A DNA stretch of 64,000 nt from Actinomadura madurae (GTDB lineage Bacteria; Actinomycetota; Actinomycetes; Streptosporangiales; Streptosporangiaceae), in contig NZ_FOVH01000005.1 of NCBI RefSeq assembly GCF_900115095.1, positions 248,001-312,000 on the forward strand, read 5' to 3'. This document shows positions 34,167 to 42,916 of this stretch, piece by piece; position 1 is the stretch's first letter; each line of letters opens with the position of its first letter. The notes under the pieces were generated by a model. It saw only the letters and a list, made by a program, of their open reading frames with translations. It was not told the origin of the DNA and searched no databases. Made by a program: the position numbers and the translations under genes.

Positions 34167-35108
34167 TCAGACGGACGCGACGGGGGTGCGCTGCTCACCG
34201 AGGTCCAGAGCACCGTCGTCGGTTCGGATGCGCAGGGTCATGACGTCGCCGTCCTTCAGGTAGGCGGGGTTGCCCTCTTGGCGCCGGAAGAAGGTCTTCC
34301 ACTTGACGTGCGCGGGCAGCAGCGCGCCAAGCTTCTCGATCAGCAGGCCGGGCGAGCGCAGCGCGGTGCCGCCCGGGGTACCGGTGAGCAGCACGTCGCC
34401 GGGCTCCAGCGGCTGGAAGCGCGACAGCAGGCTCAGCGCCCGCGCAGGGGTGACGATCATGTCGGACGCCGTGCCGTCCTGCCGGATCCGGCCGTTGACC
34501 GCGCAGGTCAGGCGCAGGTCCGTCAGCCGGGCGAGGTCCGCGGCCCCGGTGAGCAGCAGCCGCGGCCCGAGGGGCGTGAAGGTCGGATAGGACTTGCTCT
34601 CGTAGAACTGGGTCTTGGGCAACTGCAGATCGCGCGCGCTGACGTCGTTGGCGATGACCAGACCCGCGACGAAATCGGCCATATTCTCATCGGTCACCTC
34701 CGTCCCGACCGGCATCGGGGCGCCTATGACGAGCCCGAGCTCCACTTCGTGGTCGAGCAGCCGCACGCCGTCCGGGCGCAGAACGGTCGCGTGCGGGCCG
34801 GTGATCGATCCGGACGACTTGCGGAAGAACGCGGGCGGCACCCGGTCCGGGTCGAAGTTCGAGTCGACGGCATGCGACCGGTAGTTGACCATCTGCGCCA
34901 CCACCCGGCAGGGAGGCGTCACCGGCGAGAGCAGCGTCTCGGCCTCCACAACCGGCTCGGCGGCCCCGCCATCGCTCACGGCCGCCTCGATCGCGGCGCG
35001 GTCGGCCAGCAACTCGGCGGTGGTGGCCGCGGCGGTCCTCACAGGGACCAGGCCGCCGGGCGTATCGATCCGCCAGCCGGCTGATGTTCTCACGATGGGC
35101 ACGGTCAT
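34167..35108 (-). CDS. Fumarylacetoacetate hydrolase-family protein (meta-cleavage product hydrolase/decarboxylase)
   Basis: A 313-aa FAH-superfamily enzyme. The metal-binding core is present: DHEVELGLVIG (Glu pair), ANDVSARDLQL, TFTPLGPRL and VLLTGTPGG at the C-terminal strand. Members hydrolyse C-C bonds of fumarylpyruvate/fumarylacetoacetate or act as 4-oxalocrotonate decarboxylase or hydratase. As first gene of the meta-cleavage operon it probably processes the ring-opened product. It begins 66 bp from a 44-bp palindromic operator and is divergent from a TetR gene. Confidence 0.85.
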   Translation of the reverse strand: MTVPIVRTSAGWRIDTPGGLVPVRTAAATTAELLADRAAIEAAVSDGGAAEPVVEAETLLSPVTPPCRVVAQMVNYRSHAVDSNFDPDRVPPAFFRKSSGSITGPHATVLRPDGVRLLDHEVELGLVIGAPMPVGTEVTDENMADFVAGLVIANDVSARDLQLPKTQFYESKSYPTFTPLGPRLLLTGAADLARLTDLRLTCAVNGRIRQDGTASDMIVTPARALSLLSRFQPLEPGDVLLTGTPGGTALRSPGLLIEKLGALLPAHVKWKTFFRRQEGNPAYLKDGDVMTLRIRTDDGALDLGEQRTPVASV

Positions 35109-35174
35109 GGGCTGTTCCTTGCATAAGTGCTGGTGCCTGGGAGGGAAGCATCAGACCTGCCCGACCAGAACGTC

Positions 35175-35218
35175 AACGTCTATCAGTACTGATACTTTCA
35201 TCAGTACTGATAGACGTT
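35175..35218. promoter_or_regulatory. Large palindromic operator of the TetR regulator
   Basis: A perfect 19-bp inverted repeat, AACGTCTATCAGTACTGAT (35175-35193) and its reverse complement (35200-35218), separated by 6 bp. Each arm itself contains the palindrome ATCAGTACTGAT. Such a nested repeat gives two binding sites for a dimeric TetR repressor. It lies between the FAH gene and the TetR start and should control both directions. Confidence 0.75.
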
Positions 35219-35231
35219 GTATCTTTCAAGC

Positions 35232-35876
35232 GTGAACGACACAGCACGGAGCACGCATCCGGCCAACCGGATGGACCGGCGCAAGGCCCGCACGCGGGCC
35301 GCGTTGATCGCGGCGGCGCAGCGGCTGCTGGCAGGGCGGCACGGGACCGAGGCGAGCATCCAGCAGATCACCGATGCCGCAGACGTCGGGTTCGGCTCGT
35401 TCTACAACCACTTCACCAGCAAGACCGAACTGTTCGACGCCGCCATCTCCCAGGCCCTCACCGACCATGCCGACCTACTCCGCCGGGCCACCGCCCACTT
35501 GAACGACCCGGCAGAGGTCTTCGCCGCCTCCGTCCGCCTCACCGCCCGCCTACGCGACACCCACCCCCAGGTCTCGAAAATCCTCCTGCACAGCGGCCTG
35601 CCCTACCTCACCGCCGGTCAAGGCATGCCCGAACACGCGCTCCACGACCTCCAGGCCGCCCACGCCGCGGGCCGCCTGGACATCGGCGACCCCGAACTCG
35701 CCGTGGCCTGCGTCGGCGGCGCCCTCCTCGGCGCCCTCCATCTCCTCGACGCCCGACCCGACCTCGACCCCGACACCGCGATCCAACAGGTCACCATCAA
35801 CCTGCTCCGCATGTTCGGCCTGAAGGCCTCCGAAGCCCACCACCTGGCCACCCGGCCACTCCCCGACCTCCCCTGA
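35232..35876 (+). CDS. TetR-family transcriptional regulator
   Basis: A 214-aa repressor. The N-terminal HTH runs RRKARTRAALIAAAQRLLAG, SIQQITDAADVGFGSFYNHF and TSKTELFDAA, a textbook TetR recognition region. The C-terminal ligand domain is helical. GTG 35232 is preferred; a TTG at 35217 would overlap the operator. It is divergent from the meta-cleavage operon, and the 44-bp palindromic operator lies between them. It likely derepresses that operon when the aromatic substrate or its CoA ester binds (inference). Confidence 0.86.
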   Translation: MNDTARSTHPANRMDRRKARTRAALIAAAQRLLAGRHGTEASIQQITDAADVGFGSFYNHFTSKTELFDAAISQALTDHADLLRRATAHLNDPAEVFAASVRLTARLRDTHPQVSKILLHSGLPYLTAGQGMPEHALHDLQAAHAAGRLDIGDPELAVACVGGALLGALHLLDARPDLDPDTAIQQVTINLLRMFGLKASEAHHLATRPLPDLP

Positions 35877-35905
35877 GCCCCGAGAAGTTGCTCCTCGAAC
35901 GCTGG

Positions 35906-36120
35906 TTACTCGGCGAGGGCCAGGACGGTGCACCACCGCAGCGCGCTGATCCTGGCGACGACGATGATCGACAGCGAGGCGACCAGGGTGATGTCGATGA
36001 GCATCAGGGCCAGCCGTTGACGTCGACCATCCCGCCCACCAGCGCCGGGCCCAGGAAGCCGCCGCCGGCCCAGCTGCCGGTGTACATGCCGGCGTAGGTG
36101 CCGAAGACCTTGGCCGAGGG
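35906..36120 (-). pseudogene. C-terminal MFS transporter fragment with a frameshift
   Basis: On the minus strand about 36118-36010 reads VFGTYAGMYTGSWAGGGFLG and GGMVDVNGW, then meets a stop. A one-base shift restores LIDITLVASLSIIVVARISA and a stop at 35906. This is the last two helices of a major-facilitator protein. The N-terminal 300 residues are absent and the upstream end abuts an IS30-type fragment. Confidence 0.5.
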
Positions 36121-36144
36121 CGCGAGCAGGTCGTGGCGAGCCGG

Positions 36145-36303
36145 CTATGATCCTTGGTCCCGGGTCAGGCTCTTGCGGGCCGCAGTGGGCGGCGAGGTCA
36201 GCATGGGTGTGATGGCTTCCACGAAGGCCTCGGACGACCGGTCACCGGCGAGGTGGACGAGCTTCAGGTACCGGCTCTTGCGTTCGACCAGCGTCCCGAT
36301 CCT
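36145..36303 (-). mobile_element. IS30-family transposase fragment
   Basis: The minus strand encodes IGTLVERKSRYLKLVHL, then AGDRSSEAFVEAI and KSLTRDQGS. This matches the IS30 catalytic-domain segment that usually reads GTLVERKSRY...LTWDQG, containing the second Asp of the DDE triad (in DQG). It stops at TAG 36147, and both ends are missing, so it is a dead remnant about 53 codons long. It sits between an MFS and a methyltransferase fragment. Confidence 0.62.
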
Positions 36304-36466
36304 GCCCGGCGGCGAGGTGGTCACCTCGGTCTCAACCCTGCGGTTTTACGAGCGGGACGAGATCGAGGCGTCGCTGAACGCCGCCGGGTTCGAGGTCGAC
36401 GAGGTCTTGGACGTGCCGGACCACCGGCCGGGCCTTGAATGGGTCTTCGTGGCCCGCGGGCCCTGA
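36302..36466 (+). pseudogene. C-terminal fragment of a SAM-dependent methyltransferase-like protein
   Basis: The last 54 codons before TGA 36466 read EVVTSVSTLRFYERDEIEAS, then AAGFEVDEV and LEWVFVARGP. This is a typical C-terminal end of small class I methyltransferases in actinomycetes. The SAM-binding part is absent; upstream the DNA is the antisense IS30 fragment. It stops 8 nt before the epoxide hydrolase stop on the other strand. Confidence 0.45.
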
Positions 36467-36473
36467 CGCGGAG

Positions 36474-37616
36474 TCAGGAAATGCCGCGGAAGAAGGTGTG
36501 GATGTCGTTCGCGAGCAGCTCCGTCTCCTCCATTGCGGGGAAGTGACCGCCCTCGGTGAACTCGCTCCAGTGGCCGATCGCCTTCCACGGGTCCATCGCG
36601 CGGCGCATGAGCGGGTGCGTGCCGAACACGGCCCATCCGGACGGCACGTCGGAGGGCATGAACAAGTCGATTCCGGAGTGCTCGGACTCGTAGTAGAACT
36701 GCGCGCTCGACGCGCCGCTGCGGGTGAACCAGTACAGGCTGATGTTCGTGAGGAGCTGGTCGCGGTCGACCGTCTCGTCCGGCGTCCGGTGGTCGCCACT
36801 GGTCCTGGTCTTGAACTTCTCGGCGATCCACGCGAGCTGACCGACCGGCGAGTCGGTGAGCGCCGCGCCGATCGTGTCGGGGCGGTGGTCCTGCATCAGG
36901 AGGTACCCGCGCTCGGCCACATCCTCGGTGCGCATCGCCTCGAGCTGGGCGGTCTCGTCATCGGACAGACCGTCGGGGTACGGGAACTTCTCGCCGAGCA
37001 ACCCGAGCACCCGGGGGTCGCTTCCGGTGTGCGTGCCGATGACGCGCTCCGGGTAGAGCGCCGCGAGGCGCCCGGTGGTGCCCGCACCGATGTCGGTGCC
37101 GTGGGCCGCGAACCTCTCGTAGCCGAGACGCGTCATGATCTCGGCGTAGGCATCCGTCGTCCGCGCCAGCTCCCAGCCGGTCCCTGACAGCGGGGTGGAG
37201 AACCCGAAGCCGGGCAGCGACGGGATGACCACGTGGAACTCATCGGCCAGCAGCGGGATGAGTTGCTGGTACTCGACGAACGAGCCCGGCCAGCCGTGGT
37301 TCAGGATCAGCGGGGTGGCCTCCGGGTTCGTCGATCGCGCGTGGACGAGGTGGAACGTCTGGCCGTCGACGACCGTCGTGAACTGTTCGTACTCGTTGAG
37401 CTTCGCCTCCTGCGCACGCCAGTCGAACCCGTCGCGCCAGTACTCGGCGAGCTCCCTCAGGTACACCAGCGGGATACCGCGGCTGAAATCAGTGCGATCG
37501 TCCCGGCCCGGCACGGGGATCGGCCAGCGCGTGCGTGCCAGCCGGTCACGCAGGTCGTCGACGTCGGCCTGCGGGATGTCGATACGGAACGGTGTGAGTG
37601 CGTTGTTCTCGTGCAT
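36474..37616 (-). CDS. Epoxide hydrolase (EHN N-terminal domain family)
   Basis: A 380-aa alpha/beta hydrolase with the N-terminal EHN domain (FRIDIPQADVDDLRDRLART). Oxyanion motif HGWPGSF, nucleophile Asp in HGTDIGAG, and C-terminal His in EGGHFPAME fit microsomal-type epoxide hydrolases. ATG 37616 is preferred over an upstream in-frame start because GGAG lies just upstream and the family begins there. No signal peptide. It is divergent from a WYL regulator 63 bp away, which probably controls it. Substrate: an epoxide of unknown origin, possibly xenobiotic. Confidence 0.86.
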   Translation of the reverse strand: MHENNALTPFRIDIPQADVDDLRDRLARTRWPIPVPGRDDRTDFSRGIPLVYLRELAEYWRDGFDWRAQEAKLNEYEQFTTVVDGQTFHLVHARSTNPEATPLILNHGWPGSFVEYQQLIPLLADEFHVVIPSLPGFGFSTPLSGTGWELARTTDAYAEIMTRLGYERFAAHGTDIGAGTTGRLAALYPERVIGTHTGSDPRVLGLLGEKFPYPDGLSDDETAQLEAMRTEDVAERGYLLMQDHRPDTIGAALTDSPVGQLAWIAEKFKTRTSGDHRTPDETVDRDQLLTNISLYWFTRSGASSAQFYYESEHSGIDLFMPSDVPSGWAVFGTHPLMRRAMDPWKAIGHWSEFTEGGHFPAMEETELLANDIHTFFRGIS

Positions 37617-37679
37617 GACTCCGACGCTCCCAGGCAATGCGGAAGGTTGGCTTCCGCGATTGCTGGAAGGATCGAGAAC

Positions 37680-38642
37680 ATGTTGGAGACCTCCGCCCGC
37701 CTGCTCGAACTGCTGTCATTGCTCCAGCTCAAGCGCGACTGGACGAGCTCCGAGCTCGCCGGCCGCCTCGACGTGAGCACGAGGACGGTGCGCGCCGACA
37801 TCGGCAAGCTGCGGTCGCTCGGCTATCCCGTGAACGCGCGCCCCGGTGTCGCGGGCGGATACCGGCTGGCCGCCGGGACGGCGATGCCCCCGCTGCTGCT
37901 CGACGACGACGAGGCCGTCGCCGTCGCCGTCGGACTGGGTGCGGTCGCCACCCAGAGGCTCGGCGTCGAAGAGACATCGCTCACCGCGCTCGCGAAGCTG
38001 GAGCAAGTGCTGCCCTCGCACCTGCGCCGGCGCGTCGAGGCGGTGCGCGAGGCGACGAGCGTCGTTCCAGGGGCTCGACCGCCGCTCGATCTCTCGATTC
38101 TCGGTGCGGTCGCCGCCGCGATCCGCGGCCACGAACGGCTCCGGTTCGGATACACCAAGCCCGGGGGCAGCGAAGCGGCCCGCCACACCGAACCGCAACG
38201 GCTGGTGAGCTGGGGGTCGCTCTGGTACCTGCTCGCGTGGGACCTCGACCGTGATGACTGGCGGATCTTCCGCGTCGACCGCATGGTTCCGCACGCACCG
38301 ACGGGCGAGCGGTTCCAGCCGCGCGTGGTCTCGGAGGACAAAGTCGTCGAGTACGTCGTCAGGCGCGTCAGCAAGGCGGCCTGGAAGTACCGCGCCCGGG
38401 TACTCGTGCATGCTCCCGCCGCCAGGGTCGCCGCGAAGATCCGCATCCCGGTCGATATCGAGGTGGTCGACGAGTCCACGTGCCACGTCGAGCTGGGTTC
38501 CGACGACCCGGACCGGCTCGCGCTGTGGATGACTCAGTTCGACCTCGACATCGAGGTGATCGACGGAGACGAGCTCGCGGCGGCGTTCGATCGCCTCGCG
38601 ACGAGGTTCCGCCGCGCGGCGCGTGGCGCATCCACGACGTGA
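37680..38642 (+). CDS. HTH-WYL-domain transcriptional regulator
   Basis: A 320-aa DeoR-like/WYL regulator. HTH: RLLELLSLLQLKRDWTSSEL and VSTRTVRADIGKLR (residues about 7-48). The central WYL domain runs about 140-220 (LRFGYTKPGG, RLVSWGSLWYLLAWDLDRDD, RIFRVDRM). A WCX C-terminal domain ends the protein. ATG 37680 lies after GGAAGGATCGAG. It is divergent from the epoxide hydrolase gene with only 63 bp between, so it likely regulates that gene. WYL domains sense nucleotides or small ligands. Confidence 0.85.
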   Translation: MLETSARLLELLSLLQLKRDWTSSELAGRLDVSTRTVRADIGKLRSLGYPVNARPGVAGGYRLAAGTAMPPLLLDDDEAVAVAVGLGAVATQRLGVEETSLTALAKLEQVLPSHLRRRVEAVREATSVVPGARPPLDLSILGAVAAAIRGHERLRFGYTKPGGSEAARHTEPQRLVSWGSLWYLLAWDLDRDDWRIFRVDRMVPHAPTGERFQPRVVSEDKVVEYVVRRVSKAAWKYRARVLVHAPAARVAAKIRIPVDIEVVDESTCHVELGSDDPDRLALWMTQFDLDIEVIDGDELAAAFDRLATRFRRAARGASTT

Positions 38643-39012
38643 ATCTCGACCGTCTGCGCCCCCGCTTGCGTGACAGTGATGCCCAGCCTCGCAGTGGCGG
38701 ACCTGGGCGTCGATCGGAAAGTTGGCACGCGAACGCGGTCCCCGTCTTGATCGACTGGCTTGGACATCCAAGATCATCGGGGATCGCGTTCGTCGTTCTC
38801 GACCAGGCCACCCGCCCCGCCGTGCCCCCCGCAGGCCGACCGGCTCATCTCAAGATCTGAGAACGCATTCGCCCTGGGCAGGACCTCGACGCCACCACGC
38901 TGGTGCGTGCGCTGGGCACCTGGTTCGGCCAACCGGCCTGAGCACCGTATTAACGGTCGTCTCAGGTTCGCTCAGTAGGAAGCAGGCGTCAGATACGCGA
39001 TGTAACCCGTGT
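38643..39012. other. Intergenic stretch upstream of mmpL with a possible gene remnant
   Basis: About 370 bp. Plus strand 38881-38942 reads LDATTLVRALGTWFGQPA then stop, which looks like the last residues of a lost protein; I cannot name it. Further downstream are the CTCAG direct repeats. Nothing else is recognised. Confidence 0.35.
38959..38976 (+). promoter_or_regulatory. Direct-repeat response-regulator box upstream of mmpL
   Basis: CTCAGGTTCG (38961-38970) followed by CTCAGTAGGA (38971-38980): two CTCAG units exactly 10 bp apart, the spacing used by OmpR/PhoB-type regulators. The same TCTCAGGTT core appears in front of the response-regulator gene (43655-43667). The box lies about 55 bp upstream of the mmpL start. 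Confidence 0.5.
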
Positions 39013-39024
39013 AGGAGGCCAGTG

Positions 39025-41175
39025 ATGGCAGTCAACGCAGCGCCGTCCGGGGAAGCGCCACCCGGCCGGTTGGCCGGTCGATGGGTGCCGTGGTTGGTGA
39101 TCGGCTTCTGGATGGTGCTGGCGGCGTTCATGGTGCCGCTGAGCGGAAAGTTGAGCTCGGTCACCACCGACAGCGCCGCGGACACCCTGCCGGCCAGTGC
39201 CGAGTCCACCAAGGTGGCGGTGCTGGAAGACAGGCTCCCCGGCGGTGACGACAACACGTTCGTCTTCGTGTACCACCGCGCCGGCGGCATGACCGACGCC
39301 GACCGCGCGACGGTCGAGCGTCACTACAACACCCTTGCCAAGCGGTACCCGCCGAAGGCGGCGGCCCCGGCCGACGGCGAGGACGAGGGCCCGCCGACGA
39401 GATCCTCCACCGACGGCAAGGCGATGATGTTCACCCTCCCGGTGAGCACGACCTACGGCGAACCGGAGGCCATCGTCGGCCCGTTGCGTGACGCCGCGAA
39501 GGACCGCCCCGCCGGCCTGGAACTCGACGTGACCGGCCCGGGTGCGATCGACGGCGACATGGACGCCGTCTTCGACGGCATCGACCTGCAGGTCTTCCTC
39601 ACCACCGTCGTCGTCGTCACGCTCCTGCTCATCCTCACCTACCGCAGCCCGGTGTTGTGGTTGATCCCGCTGGTGGTCGTGGGCGCGGCCGCACTGACCG
39701 CGATGGCGACCGTCTACCTGCTCGTCAAGGGCTTCGGCATCGTGGTCAACAGCCAGAACTCGGCGCTGCTGACGATCCTGGTATTCGGCGTCGGCACGGA
39801 CTACGCGCTGTTGCTCATCGCCCGGTACCGGGAGTCACTGCACCACCACGAGAACGTCCGGGTCGCGATGGTCCACGCGCTACGCAGCGCGGCGCCGGCC
39901 ATCGTCGCGTCCGCGGCCACCGTGGTCGCCGGCCTGCTCTGCCTGCTCGCCGCGGACCTGAACAGCACCAGCGGGTTGGGCCCGATCGGCGCGGCCGGCA
40001 TCCTGTGCGCGCTGGTGGCCATGCTGACGCTGTTCCCGGCGGTGCTCGTGGTGCTCGGCAGGCGGATCTTCTGGCCGGCCATCCCGCGGTTCAGCACGGC
40101 CGTGGAGGAGAAGCCGGGGCTGTGGGGACGGCTTGGCACCGCCATCAACCGCCGCCGGTGGGTCGCGACGCTCGGCTCGTTCGGAATCCTCGCCATGCTC
40201 GCCATCGGGCTGGCGGGCAACACCGGCCCCCTGCGGGAGCAGGACCAGTTCCTGTCCGCGCCGGAGTCGGTCACCGGCTTCACCGTTCTCCGCCAGCACT
40301 TCCCAGAGCTCGGCGGCCAGCCGATGACGATCTTGACGCGGCCGGCGCACCAGGAGCGGGTGCTCGACATCGTCAAGGACACGCGCGGTGTGGCCATGGC
40401 CATCCCGGAGGAGACCAGCGGTGGCTGGGCCAACATCTCCGCGTTCCCGACGGACGCGCCGGAAACCGCCGCCGAGTACGACACGATCAAGCGGGTGCGC
40501 ACCGCCGTGCACGCGGTGAGCGGGGCGGAGGCGATCGTCGGCGGGCCGAGTGCGGAGAACCTCGACACCGAGGTGACCACCAGCCGCGACCAGAAGCTTG
40601 TGATCCCGCTGGTGCTCGCCGTCGTCCTGATCGTCCTCGGGCTGCTGCTGCGCGCGATCGTGGCCCCGCTGGTCCTGATGGCCACCGTGATCGTCTCATT
40701 CGCCGCGGCCTTCGGCGGCAGCGTGTTCGTCTTCGACACGATCCTCGGGTTCAAGGGCATCGACTATTCGGTGCCGCTGCTGGCATTCCTGTTCCTGGTG
40801 GCGCTCGGCGTCGACTACAACATCTTCCTGACCAGCCGGGCCCGGGAGGAGACCGTGCGTCTCGGCACCAGAAGGGGCATGCTCAAAGCCCTCTCCGCCA
40901 CCGGTGGCGTCATCACCTCGGCAGGCGTGGTCCTGGCGGCCACGTTCGCGGTCCTCGCCACACTTCCGCTGGTGATGCTGATCGAGGTCGGGTTCCTGGT
41001 CGCCTTCGGCGTCCTGCTCGACGCCCTGCTGGTGCGGTCGGTCCTGGTGCCCGCCCTCACCCTGCTGATCGGCCGGCGGATCTGGTGGCCGAGCCCGCTG
41101 TCCCGTCCAGCGGCGGAGCTGCCGGACGGTCAACAGTCGCTCGCCGACAACGCGGAGCCCACGCTGCAACGGTAA
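39025..41175 (+). CDS. MmpL-family RND transporter
   Basis: A 716-aa membrane protein with two MMPL repeats: an N-terminal helix (WVPWLVIGFWMVLAAFMVPL), an extracytoplasmic loop (about residues 40-190), five helices, a second loop and five more helices ending in LTLLIGRRIWWPSP. FGVGTDYALLLIARYRE and LGVDYNIFLTSRAREE are the conserved Asp-Tyr proton-relay motifs of both halves. AGGAGG lies 6 nt before ATG 39025. It exports lipids or toxic amphiphiles using the proton gradient. A strong hairpin follows. The convergent two-component system downstream probably regulates it (shared CTCAGGTT boxes). Confidence 0.9.
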   Translation: MAVNAAPSGEAPPGRLAGRWVPWLVIGFWMVLAAFMVPLSGKLSSVTTDSAADTLPASAESTKVAVLEDRLPGGDDNTFVFVYHRAGGMTDADRATVERHYNTLAKRYPPKAAAPADGEDEGPPTRSSTDGKAMMFTLPVSTTYGEPEAIVGPLRDAAKDRPAGLELDVTGPGAIDGDMDAVFDGIDLQVFLTTVVVVTLLLILTYRSPVLWLIPLVVVGAAALTAMATVYLLVKGFGIVVNSQNSALLTILVFGVGTDYALLLIARYRESLHHHENVRVAMVHALRSAAPAIVASAATVVAGLLCLLAADLNSTSGLGPIGAAGILCALVAMLTLFPAVLVVLGRRIFWPAIPRFSTAVEEKPGLWGRLGTAINRRRWVATLGSFGILAMLAIGLAGNTGPLREQDQFLSAPESVTGFTVLRQHFPELGGQPMTILTRPAHQERVLDIVKDTRGVAMAIPEETSGGWANISAFPTDAPETAAEYDTIKRVRTAVHAVSGAEAIVGGPSAENLDTEVTTSRDQKLVIPLVLAVVLIVLGLLLRAIVAPLVLMATVIVSFAAAFGGSVFVFDTILGFKGIDYSVPLLAFLFLVALGVDYNIFLTSRAREETVRLGTRRGMLKALSATGGVITSAGVVLAATFAVLATLPLVMLIEVGFLVAFGVLLDALLVRSVLVPALTLLIGRRIWWPSPLSRPAAELPDGQQSLADNAEPTLQR

Positions 41176-41193
41176 GCGCGGCGGCACGGACGA

Positions 41194-41230
41194 GATCCGG
41201 GACGGGGCCCCAGCCCCGTCCCGGATCTTT
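41194..41230 (+). terminator. Rho-independent terminator of mmpL
   Basis: A perfect 14-bp stem (GATCCGGGACGGGG at 41194-41207 pairing with 41214-41227) with a 6-nt loop, then TTT. It begins 19 nt after the mmpL stop. Confidence 0.75.
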
Positions 41231-41510
41231 CCATGGGTCCGACCGGCCGCCGGCCTCCGTCCTGCGCCGTGCGTCGGGGCTAAGGTCGGCGTACCGTGTC
41301 CTCCCCGGTGGTGAGCCGCGCGGGACCATGCCCGAGGGCTGCCAGCCTTTGGTCCTGCGCCGTGCGGCCGGGGCCAGGGTCGGCGTACCGTGTCCTACCC
41401 GGCGGTGAGCCGCACGGGACCATGCCCGACGGCCGCCAGCCTTTGATCCTGCGCCGCGCCCCTGGGGCGGGGGGCAGCGCGCCGCGATGTCCTACCCGGT
41501 GGTGGGCCGT
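41231..41510. repeat. About three tandem copies of a ~94-bp repeat reaching into the histidine kinase 3' end
   Basis: Anchor sequences recur at regular spacing: TCCTGCGCC at 41260, 41353 and 41447, GTCGGCGTACCGTGTCCT at 41285 and 41379, and TGTCCT at 41297, 41391 and 41488. The period is 93-97 bp. The third copy contains the stop codon and last codons of the histidine kinase (ARPTTG, minus strand), so the array looks like duplications of the kinase 3' end plus downstream DNA. Copies differ by about 10-20 percent. It has no CRISPR-like spacers. Confidence 0.75.
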
Positions 41511-42916
41511 GCGATCGGCGCGGGCGGGGCCGCGGCCGGAAGGTCGACCCGAAGCAGCGCGCCACCGCGTGCGGAGCGGGCGACGGTGGCCCGGCCGCCG
41601 TGGGCGTCGACGACCCGCTGCACGATCGACAGCCCCAGACCGGATCCCGGCAACGCCCGGGCGCTGTCGGCACGGTAGAACCGGTCGAACACCCGCGGTA
41701 CGTCGGCGGCGTCGATGCCGGGCCCGGCGTCGTCGACCTCGAGCACCGCCGATGCGCCCTCGGCGCGGAGCCGGACCTGGACCGGCTGGTCCGCGGGAGA
41801 CCACTTGCCGGCGTTGTCGATGAGGTTGAGCACCGCCCGCTGGAGCGCAGCGGGACGTCCGCTCACCCACACGGAGGTCACGTCGAGCGCGACCTCGATG
41901 TCGGGTACGCGGGAACGCGCCCGGGTCGCGGCGGCCACCACCACGTCGGCGAGGTCGAGCAGCTCGGTGCTCTCGTCGCTGACGTCGCCGCGCGCCAGGT
42001 CGGTCAGCTCGGCGGCAAGGGTGCTCAACTCGGCCACCTGGGCGCCGAGATCGTTGAGCAGCCGGGTCCGGCTCTCCGCCGGCAGTGCGCTGTCCAGGGT
42101 GCCGCGCCGATCGAGCCGGATCAGCAGCTCGACGTTGACGCGCAGGCTGGTGAGCGGGGTCTTGAGCTCGTGGGCGGCGTCCTCGGCGAGCAGCCGCTGG
42201 GCCCGCCGGGAGTCCCGGAGCGCGGCGAGCATGTCATTGATCGACTGGATCAGCCGCCGGATCTCCCCACCGCCCTCATCCGGGATGTCGGCGTCGAGAT
42301 CCCGGGTGTGCGCGACACGTACCGCGGCGGCGGTCAGCCGGTCGATCGGTGCCAGCCCGGTCCGCGCCACGGTCCGTCCGACAAGGGCGCCACCGACCAC
42401 GCAGAGCAGCCCGATCAGCAGCATGACCAACCCGAACCGGGTGATCGGGCTGTCGTCGTCGGCGACGCGAGCCACCTGGACCGCGCCGTCGCCCACCCGC
42501 AGCGTGTAGATGAAGTAGCCGTCGTTCGACTCCACCAGATCGGCCGACGCTCCCTGCGCCACGCGCCCGGCGGGCTTGCTGACCGGGGGCAGCGCGGGCT
42601 GGCCGGCCGGTGTCCGGGTCGAGCCGTCGGGCAGGATGACCCGCACCAGCCGACCGGATTGGAGATACGGCGGTAGCTGGACCTGCGCCAGACCGGTGCG
42701 CTCCGCGTTCGTCGCCAGGACGCGGGAGTCGGCGCGTAGCTGATCCTCGGCGGTGTCCTGCAGCTCCCAGTTCAGTAGCTCGATGCCCGCCTGGAAGGCC
42801 GCGAACACGCTGACCGCGATGGCCGTCGCCGCGATCACCGTCAGCCTGGTCCGCAGGGACCGCCGGCGCCACCATCGGGTCAGCCGGCGCGGTTCCCGAC
42901 CGGCGGGCCTGCTCAC
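41492..42916 (-). CDS. Sensor histidine kinase
   Basis: A 474-aa membrane kinase. The first helix (TRLTVIAATAIAVSVFAAFQ) and a second (FGLVMLLIGLLCVVGGALVG) flank an extracytoplasmic sensor of about 120 residues. Next come HAMP, the H-box AEDAAHELKTPLTSLRVN with the phospho-accepting His, the N-box NLIDNAGKWSP, and G-boxes DAGPGI and GSGLGLSIV. It starts with GTG overlapping the response-regulator stop (GTGA). Its last codons are included in the 94-bp tandem repeat array. It probably senses an envelope stress connected with the convergent MmpL exporter. Confidence 0.9.
   Translation of the reverse strand: MSRPAGREPRRLTRWWRRRSLRTRLTVIAATAIAVSVFAAFQAGIELLNWELQDTAEDQLRADSRVLATNAERTGLAQVQLPPYLQSGRLVRVILPDGSTRTPAGQPALPPVSKPAGRVAQGASADLVESNDGYFIYTLRVGDGAVQVARVADDDSPITRFGLVMLLIGLLCVVGGALVGRTVARTGLAPIDRLTAAAVRVAHTRDLDADIPDEGGGEIRRLIQSINDMLAALRDSRRAQRLLAEDAAHELKTPLTSLRVNVELLIRLDRRGTLDSALPAESRTRLLNDLGAQVAELSTLAAELTDLARGDVSDESTELLDLADVVVAAATRARSRVPDIEVALDVTSVWVSGRPAALQRAVLNLIDNAGKWSPADQPVQVRLRAEGASAVLEVDDAGPGIDAADVPRVFDRFYRADSARALPGSGLGLSIVQRVVDAHGGRATVARSARGGALLRVDLPAAAPPAPIARPTTG

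Noticed and set aside
41231..41510. CRISPR array
   Set aside because: Units are contiguous 94-bp tandem copies with no short identical repeats separated by unique spacers, and no cas genes are present.
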